64,000 bases of DNA from Candidatus Bathyarchaeota archaeon. GTDB taxonomy: Archaea > Thermoproteota > Bathyarchaeia > 40CM-2-53-6 > DTGE01. Each line of letters opens with the position of its first letter. Position 1 is the stretch's first letter. Below are positions 35,219 through 44,143 of the stretch, piece by piece. The stretch is taken from the NCBI GenBank assembly GCA_018396725.1, contig JAGTRC010000006.1, forward strand, positions 1 to 64,000. Reading direction: 5' to 3'. Under the pieces are notes generated by a model, which did not search any database, had not been told where the DNA came from, and saw only the letters and a program-made list of their open reading frames with translations. A program made the position numbers and the translations under genes.

Positions 35219-36073
35219 CTGACGGCATCCCTCGGCCTAATATACGATAAGATAAGGCCTGAAGAGCGCATGCTGATGGAGTCGGCTAGGAGGAGGGGGA
35301 TACCCCTAAAGCTTTACGACGCCGAACATAATTATTTCAGGCTTACAGGGGATGGAGAGGAGGACTTCGAACAGGTCGTTCTCCAGAGGTGCATGAGCTA
35401 CTTCAGGGCCCTACACCTCACAGCCTTCCTCGAAGGGAGGGGAGTCGAGGTCGTGAACTCCTTCCAGGCAGCCGTGATCTGCGGCAACAAGGCCTTAACT
35501 TCGATAACGCTGGCCAAGGCGGGGATCCCAATCCCGAGGACCATGCTGGCCTTCACGGAGGAGGCCGCCCTCAGCGCCCTGGATGAACTGGGCTACCCGG
35601 CGATACTTAAGCCGGTGATAGGGAGCTGGGGAAGGCTCATAGCCCCATTAAAGGATCCGGACTCAGCCAGGGCATTCATCGAGAACAGGGAGTACATGTT
35701 CCCCATCTACCAAGTATACTACCTGCAGGAGATGGTTGAGAAGCCCGACAGGGATATTAGATGCTTCGTCATAGGCGACCGGGCGGTGGCAGCTATATAC
35801 CGGTATCCCGCCCCCGGGGAATGGAAGACCAACGTGGCGAGGGGGGGAAGGGCGGAGCCGTGCAAGGTGACGGGGGAGCTCGAGGAGGCCGCGGTGAAAG
35901 CTGCGGAGACCGTTGGGGGAGGAGTGTTCGGAGTTGACCTCATGGAGAGCGATAGGGGACTACTAGTCCACGAGGTGAACTACACCACGGAGTTCAAGAC
36001 CACGGTCAACGCCACCGGAGTGGACATCCCAGGCCTCATAATAGACTACGCGTTAAGCCTCGCCAAGGAATAG
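35219..36073 (+). CDS. lysX: LysX, ATP-grasp ligase joining alpha-aminoadipate to LysW (apparent CTG start)
   Basis: 284 aa if begun at CTG 35219. The conserved N-terminal strand SLGLIYDKIRPEE lies upstream of the first ATG (35270) and follows the LysW stop in the same frame with no ATG, GTG or TTG between. GGGGTGA ends six bases before CTG, an ideal ribosome site, so a CTG start is likely; a start-codon mutation is the alternative. ATP-grasp motifs include YPAILKPVIGSWGRL near residue 125, LQEMVEKPDRDIRCFVIGD and the metal site VFGVDLMESDRGLLVHEVNY. The protein ligates alpha-aminoadipate (or glutamate) to the LysW C-terminus. Confidence 0.93.
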   Translation: MTASLGLIYDKIRPEERMLMESARRRGIPLKLYDAEHNYFRLTGDGEEDFEQVVLQRCMSYFRALHLTAFLEGRGVEVVNSFQAAVICGNKALTSITLAKAGIPIPRTMLAFTEEAALSALDELGYPAILKPVIGSWGRLIAPLKDPDSARAFIENREYMFPIYQVYYLQEMVEKPDRDIRCFVIGDRAVAAIYRYPAPGEWKTNVARGGRAEPCKVTGELEEAAVKAAETVGGGVFGVDLMESDRGLLVHEVNYTTEFKTTVNATGVDIPGLIIDYALSLAKE

Positions 36074-36090
36074 GAGGAGGGGGGGCCGGG

Positions 36091-37149
36091 TTGACGGTTA
36101 AAGTAGGGGTTATAGGGGCTACGGGATACGTGGGAGGGGAGCTTCTGAGGCTCCTATTAGGCCATCCCATGGTTGAGGTGAAGAAGGCGACATCCAGGGC
36201 CTACGCTGGGAAATACCTGTTTAAGCTGCATCCGAACCTCAGGGGGAGGACCGATCTGAAGTTCACACCGCCCAACCTTGAGGCCGTCGCCTCTGAATGC
36301 GACCTGGTCTTCACGGCCACTCCCCATGGAGCCGCCATGGAGTATATGCCTTCCCTGCTGGAGCGGGATGTCAGGGTGATCGATATGAGCGCGGATCACA
36401 GGCTCAGGGATCCGGAAGCCTATCCGAAATGGTATGGATGGACCCATAAGCACCCCGAACTCCTGGAGAAGGCCGTCTACGGCCTACCAGAGCTGCATAG
36501 AACCCGTATAAGATCGGCTTCACTGGTGGCCTGTCCGGGATGCATGGCCACCACCGTCATACTAGGGCTCGCACCCCTAGTCAAGGAGAAGGTGATAGAT
36601 GAAGGGCACATAGTAGCCGACTCCAAGATAGGGTCGTCGGGGGCGGGGGCCAACCCTACCCCCGCCTCCCACCATCCCGAGAGGGCTGGAGGGGTTAGAC
36701 CATACAAGGTTGTAGGCCACCGCCACATCGCGGAGATGGAGCAGGAGCTCAGCATCCTCGCAGGATCCCCCGTAATGATCGCCTTCACCCCCCACGCCGT
36801 AGGGATGGTCAGAGGCATCCTGTCCACGATCCACACCTTCACGGTGGAGCCCCTGGATACCCCTAGGGTTTGGAGGATCTACCGCTCCTCCTACGGGGAC
36901 GAGCCCTTCATAAGGCTGGTCAAGGACAGGGAGGGCGTGCATCAGCTCCCCAACCCCATGGTGATCACAGGCTCAAACTACTGCGATATAGGATTTGAAC
37001 TGGACAGCCACGCCTCTAGGCTGATAGTCTTCTCCGCCCTGGACAACCTCGTCAAAGGCGCGGCCGGCCAGGGCATCCAATGCATGAACATAATGTACGG
37101 GTTCGATGAACGGGAGGGCCTCGAACACCCAGGGCTGCATCCAGTATAG
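36091..37149 (+). CDS. lysY: LysY, LysW-tethered acyl-phosphate reductase (ArgC family)
   Basis: 352 aa, TTG start at 36091 after AGGAGGAGGGGGG. VGVIGATGYVGGELLRLLLG is the NADPH-binding loop, and ACPGCMATT near residue 150 has the catalytic Cys. GSSGAGANPTPASHHPER and VVGHRHIAEMEQEL are further ArgC/LysY motifs. It reduces LysW-aminoadipyl-6-phosphate to the semialdehyde, and may also act in arginine synthesis since no separate ArgC is in the window. Confidence 0.93.
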   Translation: MTVKVGVIGATGYVGGELLRLLLGHPMVEVKKATSRAYAGKYLFKLHPNLRGRTDLKFTPPNLEAVASECDLVFTATPHGAAMEYMPSLLERDVRVIDMSADHRLRDPEAYPKWYGWTHKHPELLEKAVYGLPELHRTRIRSASLVACPGCMATTVILGLAPLVKEKVIDEGHIVADSKIGSSGAGANPTPASHHPERAGGVRPYKVVGHRHIAEMEQELSILAGSPVMIAFTPHAVGMVRGILSTIHTFTVEPLDTPRVWRIYRSSYGDEPFIRLVKDREGVHQLPNPMVITGSNYCDIGFELDSHASRLIVFSALDNLVKGAAGQGIQCMNIMYGFDEREGLEHPGLHPV

Positions 37150-37152
37150 TAG

Positions 37153-37992
37153 ATGGCTAATGATGAATGGTGGTCTGGCTTGAGGATTGTGGTGAAGCTT
37201 GGAGGATCTATATTTGAGAGGGCTGCCTCCAAGCCCTTCATAGAAGATGTGAAAACCATATATGACCAGGGTCATAGGCTGGTGCTGATCCACGGCGGGG
37301 GTAGGATCGTGAGCGAGGTCTCCAAGAGGATGGGTAAGGAGCCCCGCTTCGTCGTCTCCCCTAAAGGGTTTAGGAGCCGTTACACCGACGAGGAGGACAT
37401 CCAGATATACTCCATGGTCATGGCGGGGAAGGTGAATAAATCATTGGTCTCAGCCTTCCTGAGCGGAGGCTTACCGGCTGTAGGGTTATCAGGCCTCGAC
37501 GGCGCCACCGTTAAGGCCAGGCGTAAGAGGGAGCTCCTCATAGTCGACGAGAACGGGAGGAGGCGCATAATAGATGGCGACTACAGCGGCAAGATAGAAG
37601 AGGTGGATCCAAGCCTGATAAACCTGCTCCTCGGGGAAGGGTACCTGCCCATAGTCTCCCCCATGGCCTTAGGGGAGCATTACGAGCCCCTAAACGTGGA
37701 TGGAGATAGGCTGGCCGCCCACGTGGCGGGCGCGTTGAAGGCGGACGCCCTCGTAATATTCACTGATGTGGAGGGCGTGATCCTGGATGGGAGAACCATT
37801 GGAAAGTTGACCTACATGGAAGCCGAGGAGGTGCTCCCCAGGATAGGGCATGGAATGACCACCAAGGTCTACGCTGCCCTGGAGGCATTGGACATGGGGG
37901 TTAAGGAGGTTAGGATCTCATCGGGTCTGAGGGATAAGCCCTTAACGGAGGCCCTGACGGGCGACGCTGGGACGCTGATCACTCATGCCTGA
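37153..37992 (+). CDS. lysZ: LysZ, LysW-tethered aminoadipate kinase (ArgB family)
   Basis: 279 aa, ATG at 37153 three bases after the lysY stop. VKLGGSIFERAAS near residue 14 and LVLIHGGGRIVSEV near 44 form the amino acid kinase substrate site. FLSGGLPAVGLSGLDGATV, NVDGDRLAAHVAGALKADAL and GMTTKVYAALEALDMGVKEV complete it. It phosphorylates the side-chain carboxylate of LysW-aminoadipate (or LysW-glutamate). Overlaps lysJ by eight bases. Confidence 0.93.
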   Translation: MANDEWWSGLRIVVKLGGSIFERAASKPFIEDVKTIYDQGHRLVLIHGGGRIVSEVSKRMGKEPRFVVSPKGFRSRYTDEEDIQIYSMVMAGKVNKSLVSAFLSGGLPAVGLSGLDGATVKARRKRELLIVDENGRRRIIDGDYSGKIEEVDPSLINLLLGEGYLPIVSPMALGEHYEPLNVDGDRLAAHVAGALKADALVIFTDVEGVILDGRTIGKLTYMEAEEVLPRIGHGMTTKVYAALEALDMGVKEVRISSGLRDKPLTEALTGDAGTLITHA

Positions 37993-39199
37993 GGATTCCA
38001 AGGGGATAATCGAGAAGGAGGACAGGTACGGCGCCAACGTATACGCTAAGAGGCCCATAGTATTGGCTAGGGGTAGGGGAGCCACTCTATGGGACATCAA
38101 CGGCGTAGAGTACATAGACTGCACGGGGGGCTACGGCACGTGCATACTGGGATACAGCCATCCAGAGGTGGTTAAGGCGGTTAACCGGCAATTGAGGCTC
38201 CTCTCATCCTGCCACGGCTACGCCTACAACGAGGCTAGAGCGGAGCTCCTAGAGTTGATAGCGGAGATATCCCCCAAGGGATTGGATAAGAGCTTCCTCT
38301 CCAATAGTGGGGCTGAAGCCGTGGAATGCGCCTTGAAGCTGGCCCGCAAATACACCGGCAGGAGGAAGATCGTAGCAGCGGTGGGGGGATACCACGGCAA
38401 GACCATGGGTGCCCTATCCGCGACGTGGAACCCCAAGTATAGGGGGGGCTTCGAACCGCTCCTCGAAGGGGTCACCCATATACCCTACGGGAAGATGGAC
38501 GATAAAGTCTATGAGAAGGTTGATGGGGAGACGGCCGCCGTTATAGTTGAGCCCATCCAAGGCGAAGGCGGGGTCAGGATCCCCCCTCCGGATTATCTCA
38601 GGGCCCTCCGGGACCTATGCGATGAGAGGGGCGTCCTCCTCGTATTCGACGAGGTTCAGACGGGGTTCGGCAGGACCGGGAGGATATTCGCCTGCGAACA
38701 CTGGAATGTGACGCCGGACATCCTATGCGCCGCGAAGGGCTGGGCGGGCGGATTACCCATAGGGATAACCGTATCCTCAAGAGAGATAATGGGCTGCCTG
38801 GGGAGGGGCGAGCATACATCCACCTATGGGGGGAACCCGGTGGTCGCAGCCGCAGCCCTAGCCTCAATAAAGGTTCTCCTAAAGGAGAGGCTCCACGAGA
38901 GGGCCTCGAGGCTGGGCGCACATCTGCTGGGAAAGCTTAAGATGATGGAGTCCAAGTACTCCATAGTGAGGGAGGGGAGGGGCCTAGGCTTAATGGCCGC
39001 CCTCGAACTCAGATTCGACGTATTAGACGTTATAATGGGGGCCATGGAGCGGCGCGTCCTAGTCCTGGATGCGGGAAGGAACGTGGTTAGATTCCTGCCA
39101 CCCCTAGTGATTAGGAAATGGCAGATAGATAGGGTAGTCCAAGTATTGGATGAGCTGATAGAGGCTAAGGAGGATGGAATACGCGGTAAAGCTGCTTGA
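37985..39199 (+). CDS. lysJ: LysJ, LysW-tethered semialdehyde aminotransferase (ArgD family)
   Basis: 404 aa, a class III PLP aminotransferase. The N-terminal GATLWDINGVEYIDCTGGYG, SNSGAEAVECALKLARKYTG, VEPIQGEGGVRIPP, LVFDEVQTGFGRTG and CAAKGWAGGLPIG (PLP Lys) give a complete enzyme. It transaminates LysW-aminoadipate semialdehyde with glutamate. It overlaps lysZ by eight and lysK by 26 bases. Confidence 0.93.
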   Translation: MPEDSKGIIEKEDRYGANVYAKRPIVLARGRGATLWDINGVEYIDCTGGYGTCILGYSHPEVVKAVNRQLRLLSSCHGYAYNEARAELLELIAEISPKGLDKSFLSNSGAEAVECALKLARKYTGRRKIVAAVGGYHGKTMGALSATWNPKYRGGFEPLLEGVTHIPYGKMDDKVYEKVDGETAAVIVEPIQGEGGVRIPPPDYLRALRDLCDERGVLLVFDEVQTGFGRTGRIFACEHWNVTPDILCAAKGWAGGLPIGITVSSREIMGCLGRGEHTSTYGGNPVVAAAALASIKVLLKERLHERASRLGAHLLGKLKMMESKYSIVREGRGLGLMAALELRFDVLDVIMGAMERRVLVLDAGRNVVRFLPPLVIRKWQIDRVVQVLDELIEAKEDGIRGKAA

Positions 39200-40262
39200 A
39201 GACATGCTCAGGATATACAGCCCCACAGGATATGAATCCAGGCTGGGCGGATACCTGGAGGAGGCTATGAAAAATCTAGGATTCCACGTCGAAACCGATA
39301 GGGTTGGGAACGTTATAGGCCGTATAGGGGAAGGAGATGTGGAGATCCTCCTATGCGGGCATATGGACACCGTCCCGGGGGAGATACCTGTCAAGCGTAT
39401 AGGATACAACCTTTACGGCAGGGGCGTCGTCGACGCTAAGGGCGCCCTAGCAGCCATGATAATGGCGGCCTACAAAGCCGGCTCAAAGGACATCGGCGGC
39501 AAGGCCAGAATAACGGTTGCATGCCTCGTGGATGAGGAAGGAGAGAGTAGGGGCGCGAGGGAATTAGCCGCCTCGGATAAGCCGCCCAGCTACCTCGTGT
39601 ACGGGGAGCCCAGCGGCGTCGACGGCATCATAATCGGATATAAAGGGGCCTTAAAGGTTTCATTGGAGGTGTCCACGGCTCCAGGCCACTCCGCGTCTCC
39701 ATGGCTTTACCCCAACGCCGTGGAGGAGGCCTTCGAGATATGGAGGATCCTCAAGAGGGAAGTGATGGGGTCGGGGAGCTACTTCGACTCGGTTACAGGA
39801 TGCCTCACGAGGATTGAGGGCGGGGAGGGCTTCAGTAGGACACCGGCTAAATGCGTTATGGAGATGGACTTCAGGGTTCCCCCAGGCATCCCATGGCGTA
39901 GAGTCCGTGCCTCCATAGAGGAGAAGGCTCTAAGCTATGCTGAGGGAAAGGAGAACTTAAGGGTTCGAGTATGGGATGGGGATGGGGTGGACGCCTTCAC
40001 GGCTTCTAAGGATTCCCCCCTGGTATCGGCGTTCTCCATAGCTGTACGAAAGGCGACGGGGAAGCGGCCCATCCTATTAAAGAAGACGGGGACCTCCGAC
40101 TTGAACATCCTAGCCCAGGTTTGGAGGATCCCCATGATCGCCTACGGCCCAGGGGACTCCAGGCTGGACCACACGCCGGACGAGCATCTAGACGTCAAGG
40201 AGTACCTCTCCTCGATAGAGGTCTTAAGGGAAGCGTTGAGGTGGCTCATAGGAATCCGATGA
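39174..40262 (+). CDS. lysK: LysK, LysW-lysine carboxypeptidase (ArgE family)
   Basis: 362 aa M20 peptidase. LCGHMDTVPGEIPVK near residue 62 with metal-ligand His and Asp, CLVDEEGESRGARELA near 120, VYGEPSGVDGIIIGYKGALK and DFRVPPGIPWRRV match the family. It frees lysine (or ornithine) from LysW and ends the operon. A broken nucleotidyltransferase fragment abuts its stop, showing that the downstream junction is recent or degraded. Confidence 0.93.
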   Translation: MEYAVKLLEDMLRIYSPTGYESRLGGYLEEAMKNLGFHVETDRVGNVIGRIGEGDVEILLCGHMDTVPGEIPVKRIGYNLYGRGVVDAKGALAAMIMAAYKAGSKDIGGKARITVACLVDEEGESRGARELAASDKPPSYLVYGEPSGVDGIIIGYKGALKVSLEVSTAPGHSASPWLYPNAVEEAFEIWRILKREVMGSGSYFDSVTGCLTRIEGGEGFSRTPAKCVMEMDFRVPPGIPWRRVRASIEEKALSYAEGKENLRVRVWDGDGVDAFTASKDSPLVSAFSIAVRKATGKRPILLKKTGTSDLNILAQVWRIPMIAYGPGDSRLDHTPDEHLDVKEYLSSIEVLREALRWLIGIR

Positions 40263-40614
40263 GAGGAGCGACCTCGACCTCCTCGTCCTCCATGAAGGCT
40301 GCGAGGTCAGGGATCCGGCTTTAAGGAGGAGACATCTATACAACCTATTGAGGGAGGCCGTTGGGAAAGAGTTTGAAGACCTCACCATCATGGATATGGG
40401 ACTTGAAGGTTTTCTTAAGCCGAAGGAGATAAGCGCGCTGCTCTTAAACATCTATTGGGATGCCATAATAGTTTATGATGAGGTGGAGGTGCTTCCGGGC
40501 TTCCTCACATGCGTCAGGGAGAGTATAGCGAGGAGTGGGTGGAGAAGAGTTAAGGATGGGAGGGCTTACCGCTGGATCTTGCCTGAGCCGATGAAGGAAG
40601 TAAGGATCCTATGA
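40252..40614 (+). pseudogene. 5'-truncated MNT nucleotidyltransferase
   Basis: The frame opens only after a stop at 40249 inside the lysK end, then reads ESDERSDLDLLVLHEG, the DxD part of the minimal nucleotidyltransferase active site. The preceding helix and most of the GS motif are lost, and there is no start codon before the TTG at 40348. The rest (FLKPKEISALLLNIYWDAII, WRRVKDGRAYRW) is the C-terminal region. It ends ATGA-overlapped with the HEPN frame that follows, as in MNT/HEPN toxin-antitoxin pairs. Confidence 0.65.
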
Positions 40615-41046
40615 GCTTCAACCCTCTAAGTGAGGCTAGATATAGATGCAGGCTAGCCCTTGAGCATCTAGGAAGGGGCTGAGAGGCTGTTCCAATTAGG
40701 GGACTGGGTTGGAACCGTATCGGCTTCCCAATTGGCTGTGGAGAACTTCGCCAAGGCGGTTATAGCGGTCTTCGAGGTCCCGACGTGGAGCCATGACCCA
40801 TCAAATCAATTAAATGACTTAATGGGTAAGCTACCCATCGACGTCGTAGATGATGCTGGGATGCTCGGCGGCCTGGCGAGGGCGATGGCTCCTGAACATG
40901 GCAGATCAACTTACGAGGAACCCAGCGCTGGATTAGCGCCGAGCGATATATACAGAGAAGACCATGCCTTAAACGCGCTGGAAAATGCTAGGAAGGCCGG
41001 AGAGGTGGCTGAGAGAATCCTTAATCGATTGAATGTTAGATTTTAA
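40611..41046 (+). pseudogene. HEPN-domain protein with one frameshift
   Basis: ATG at 40611 overlaps the stop of the truncated nucleotidyltransferase. The first 23 codons (FNPLSEARYRCRLALEHLG) end at a stop at 40680, while the continuing helix LFQLGDWVGTVSASQLAVEN and FAKAVIAVFEVPTWSHDPS proceed in another frame through 41046. Restoring one base gives a typical MNT-associated HEPN protein of about 145 aa. HEPN partners of MNT proteins are often RNases. Decay of both members suggests the pair is dead. Confidence 0.65.
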
Positions 41047-41138
41047 AGTAATAGAGTCAAAAACGCTCCAGCTCAATCAAATTCTAACTTAACTACATCG
41101 GTGAGCCATACGAGGCGGGCTATGCAACCCCACGATAT

Positions 41139-41240
41139 TCACAAGTTCCCCTCAATAGAACTTCCTATGGCATGATGTCGTTACTGTGAGAAATATGCGA
41201 AGGTTCGCTATTGGGAGGGTTAGTGGTGCTGGCGACCTGA
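41139..41240 (-). pseudogene. Scrap of a second CPBP protease gene and its 3' flank
   Basis: The stretch matches 42624-42790, the end of the intact CPBP gene, in blocks: ACAAGTTCC, GAACTTCC, GTTAC and GAGAAATAT followed by a near-identical GGTTC-CTATT-AGGGT series. On the minus strand it reads LTLPIANLRIFLT, parallel to ITLLIVNLLIFLC at the end of the intact protein. It is therefore the 3' end of a paralogue lost by deletion. Confidence 0.6.
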
Positions 41241-41334
41241 CTTTAAAGCTGAATATGGGAAAGCATAGGAGAGCGAGTCCTTCTTTGCCATTCGTTCGGT
41301 AGATTCGAGGGGTTTAAGTTTGAACATGTATGGA

Positions 41335-41580
41335 AATCCATATCTGACCCTTGAGCCCCGTCACCCTCATCTCCCTCAGGGTTCATCGGAACCCTTCACT
41401 AAACTCAGCTCCTTTCGAGGTAAACCTACATACTACATCCTAAGTAATGCATTCCATATATTCATAGATGCATCCTTCTGTCTACCAATCATAAGGCTGC
41501 ATTTATTACATTCGGATAAGCCCGTTCCCTTAAGCCTTCACCGTGATACCTGCGTTTAGGGCAGATCTTTGAAGTACTTG
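41335..41580 (-). pseudogene. IS605-type TnpB (OrfB) C-terminal remnant
   Basis: Minus-strand fragments in two frames read CPKRRYHGEGLRERAYP and then CNKCSLMIGRQKDASMNIWN followed by ALLRM and a stop, with VGLPRKELSLVKGSDEP after it. The CxxC, the D/RQ-x-NASxNI-like block and the GDEP-like tail correspond to the zinc finger, RuvC-III segment and C-terminal tail of TnpB. Stops and a frameshift interrupt it, and no TnpA or ends were found. A trace of a past insertion element. Confidence 0.6.
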
Positions 41581-41611
41581 GGCATCGTGTAGAGACCTAT
41601 TAGCAGCCGTA

Positions 41612-41950
41612 CTAATCTCCGGGTGTCTCAACTTTTCCTTCCTTTACAATTATTAGTTTACCTTCAAAATTTTTAACTTTTGCTAGTAATGATTCGAGCT
41701 CCTTTATTAGTTTCTCAGCCTTTGGGGGGTGTATGCGAAGGACTACTATGCCGTGAAATTGTTTTGGAGGATACAATATTGTGTCGGCGAAGTCGTAGTC
41801 CCTCGTTAACAGGATGTACCTTCCGTTGAGGACCCGCGAGGCTAAATCCTGGTTTTTCGCGCCCTTCGGTGGATATTCAACAACGTAACCTTTAGATTCT
41901 AAGAATTTCTTGACGAGTTTTGGAACGTTCTCGTCAAGCAGGAACCTTAT
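41612..41950 (-). CDS. DUF5615 PIN-like toxin (apparent ATA start)
   Basis: 112 aa if read from ATA at 41950, where the family's M-R-F-L-L-D start falls: RFLLDENVPKLVKKFLESKG. LLTRDYDFADTILYPPKQFH and GIVVLRIHPPKAEK complete the PIN-like fold with its acidic residues. No ATG, GTG or TTG precedes this point after the in-frame stop, so either ATA initiates or the start has mutated. Overlaps the DUF433 antitoxin gene by 17 bases. DUF5615 proteins are predicted nucleases. Confidence 0.75.
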   Translation of the reverse strand: MRFLLDENVPKLVKKFLESKGYVVEYPPKGAKNQDLASRVLNGRYILLTRDYDFADTILYPPKQFHGIVVLRIHPPKAEKLIKELESLLAKVKNFEGKLIIVKEGKVETPGD

Positions 41951-42179
41951 ATTTGACGTCGTGTTCGCCCCTGATGATCTTGGCAGCCCAATCTAAGGCT
42001 TCTCTAATCATGTCTTCGTCTAAGCTGGGATAATAGTCCCGTATGATTTCTTTGATGGAGAGACCTGCAGCGAGTAGCTCGATCACATCGCTAACTAGAA
42101 CTCTCGTGCCCTTGAAGGTGGGTTTTCCATGGCAGATATCGTCGTCGACAACTATGTATTTGCCAAATTCAGCCCTCAT
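41934..42179 (-). CDS. DUF433 family antitoxin
   Basis: 81 aa. DDDICHGKPTFKGTRVLVSD is the standard DUF433 opening (GKPxIxGTRI), then VIELLAAGLSIKEIIRDYYP and LDEDMIREALDWAA. This homeodomain-like family is paired with DUF5615 toxins, which is what follows here. A TATA-like TTTTTAAATATG (minus strand) lies about 30 bases upstream. Confidence 0.85.
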   Translation of the reverse strand: MRAEFGKYIVVDDDICHGKPTFKGTRVLVSDVIELLAAGLSIKEIIRDYYPSLDEDMIREALDWAAKIIRGEHDVKYKVPA

Positions 42180-42697
42180 GCAAGCTCCCAGTAACTTGAT
42201 GGGCGGACATATTTAAAAAGATTTCACATCTACTTTGCATGATAAGCAGCGGGCGGGAGATCCATGCGAAACGGCTGCCTAACCCAACAGTTTTCAGACC
42301 CCCCTCCAAGTTTTTGTCTTAATCATCGAGTTCATCGTGCTCGATCAGTTTGCTTGGATTCCCATTTCCGTGGAGGCATTCATGCACTCTTGTTTGAAGA
42401 TGCTTCTAATTCCATTTGTACCCGAGCGATGGAGGTAAACCCTGCTAATAGAATAAAGATGGGGGATGGGACAGCCCCAACTCACCTGCCGAGATTAACC
42501 TCCTACTGGTAGAGATGCCAGCAAGCCTCATCTTTAAAGCAGGAACCCCCACCGGTGGCGAAGAGTAGTTCATGCAGAAATGCTTTCATTACTCAACCCT
42601 TAATTACCACGACTCCATGGATCACAAGTTCCATGGAACTTCCCATAGCATTGATACCGTTACGTGAAGCCGCATCCTGCATATGGGCTGCGATCCA
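42180..42697. other. Intergenic stretch with a 16-base palindrome
   Basis: AAGTTCCATGGAACTT (42626-42641) is a perfect palindrome downstream of the CPBP gene; a looser copy with arms AAGTTC and GAACTT lies in the duplicated scrap at 41139-41240, so it belongs to the CPBP 3' flank. Minus-strand debris around 42265-42450 may be decayed coding sequence but no family is recognised. Confidence 0.4.
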
Positions 42698-43603
42698 TTA
42701 GATGCCCTCGACGACGTTTAAGGGTTTTCCCCTAATGGAATTGTCGCAGAGAAATATAAGGAGGTTCACTATTAGTAGGGTGATGAAGCCAGCCAATCCG
42801 GTGACTCCAATGGTCAGGTCGTCTCCTCCTTCAACCATCATGATCGCCAATCCTGCGGTGGCGTTGAGGGAGCCGTGGAGGATTGCGGCGGCTATGACGG
42901 ACCCCGACTTCACCCTGATATAGGTGAATATGGGGGAGAGGAGTATGCAGAAGAGCACCATCATGAACACGCCTCCCACTGGATGCTGAGGATAGTTATG
43001 TCCCTGGAGGATGATGGGGGCATGCCACATCCCCCAGATGAGACCGATGAGGACTGAGGCCCTCCAGAAGCCCATGTGGCCGAGCTCCCTCAGGAGGAAG
43101 CCGCGCCAACCCAGCTCCTCACCGAACCCGGCAACGGCGTTTACGGTGACCCCGGCGATCAAGCCTTGGACCAGGGCGATCCAGAAGATGTGGATGGGGA
43201 GGGCGGCCATCTGCTCCCTCATCCGCTGTATCTGCTCCGGAGGTACGGCTCCCCCGAGTCTCTCGAGGAACCCCGTCATCTCCGGGGAGTAGGCTACCCC
43301 CGGGATGAGGAGGCTGACCCCCATGGTGGCGAGGGCGATAACCGGTGGGAGCAGCCAAGCCACCAGCCACCACCAGTTTAACTTAAAGGAGACCCCTAGG
43401 GGCTTCCTTAAGGATCCCTTATAAATGAACCTTTGGATCAGGATGGCGGAGGTCATGGGCATGAACATAAAGGCTGTCACCGCCGCCATTGCCTGGGGCG
43501 TACCCCACCTCCCGCCGAGGGCGAGGAAGAGTACTATTATAAGCCAGCTGAGGGCATAAGTTACCCCGATGAATAACCATACCCTTTTGAGTTTTTCGTT
43601 CAT
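42698..43603 (-). CDS. CPBP family intramembrane metalloprotease
   Basis: 301 aa with about eight helices. GFGEELGWRGFLLRELGHMG near residues 164-183 has the EExxxR motif. GLIWGMWHAPIILQGHNYP gives the second motif His, and AAAILHGSLNATAGL the HxxxN motif. All catalytic positions are present. CPBP (CaaX-like) proteases cut within the membrane; archaeal targets are unknown. Intact, unlike its neighbours, and a fragment of a second copy lies 1.5 kb away. Confidence 0.9.
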   Translation of the reverse strand: MNEKLKRVWLFIGVTYALSWLIIVLFLALGGRWGTPQAMAAVTAFMFMPMTSAILIQRFIYKGSLRKPLGVSFKLNWWWLVAWLLPPVIALATMGVSLLIPGVAYSPEMTGFLERLGGAVPPEQIQRMREQMAALPIHIFWIALVQGLIAGVTVNAVAGFGEELGWRGFLLRELGHMGFWRASVLIGLIWGMWHAPIILQGHNYPQHPVGGVFMMVLFCILLSPIFTYIRVKSGSVIAAAILHGSLNATAGLAIMMVEGGDDLTIGVTGLAGFITLLIVNLLIFLCDNSIRGKPLNVVEGI

Positions 43604-43867
43604 AACATGCCACCTTTCCGATCATAGAAGTTGGGCAATAGCAAACAGGAAGCTGGGCAGATGCGGCTTCATCTTAATCCCCCATTTATTATCGCCTTCT
43701 GCTAAATAAAGAACTCACTGAATAGTCTAAGAGAAGTTTCACGCCCTAAAGAAAAATAACGGATGACGCCTAAATGGCATCGCCATTCCATCTCATCTCT
43801 AAGGGTTTTGCTTATGGGATGTGGCGAGGTTTAAATAAAGTTTCAGGTATATTCGGTATAGAAGGTA

Positions 43868-44143
43868 TTGGAAGTGGTTAAGGTAAAGACCAGCATATAC
43901 GTCGACAGGGAGCTCTGGGGAAAATATAAGTCAAGTACGGCGAAGAGCGGCCTTAAACTCAACCGGGCCCTAGAAGAGCTCATCAGGGAAGAGCTTGTTG
44001 AAGAGCTCCTCAATGAGGCTCTAAAGGGGATAGACGAAGCTGAAAGTTACGAGATAGATTTCGAGCCCGTTAAGCCGATAGGAGGGCTTGTGAGCGTTTT
44101 CGTGAGGACTATGAGGAATGAAAGGCTCGGTAGTTTACCTTGA
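43868..44143 (+). CDS. Antitoxin-like protein, probable VapB partner
   Basis: 91 aa, starting TTG or ATG near 43868. VKTSIYVDRELWGKYKSSTA followed by SGLKLNRALEELIREELVEE resembles a ribbon-helix-helix DNA-binding domain with an acidic C-terminal tail (YEIDFEPVKP). It overlaps a PIN-toxin gene by 26 bases, so it is the likely antitoxin. The promoter has AGGTTTAAATAAAG about 35 bases upstream. Confidence 0.75.
   Translation: MEVVKVKTSIYVDRELWGKYKSSTAKSGLKLNRALEELIREELVEELLNEALKGIDEAESYEIDFEPVKPIGGLVSVFVRTMRNERLGSLP

Larger units (their letters stand above)
41047..41611. other. Intergenic graveyard between HEPN remnant and DUF5615 gene
   Basis: Holds the CPBP-related repeat at 41139-41240 and the TnpB remnant at 41335-41580, listed separately. 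No intact gene is present. Confidence 0.5.

Noticed and set aside
42264-42512. 82-codon open frame on the plus strand
   Set aside because: No motif, poor initiation context, and it overlaps minus-strand debris.
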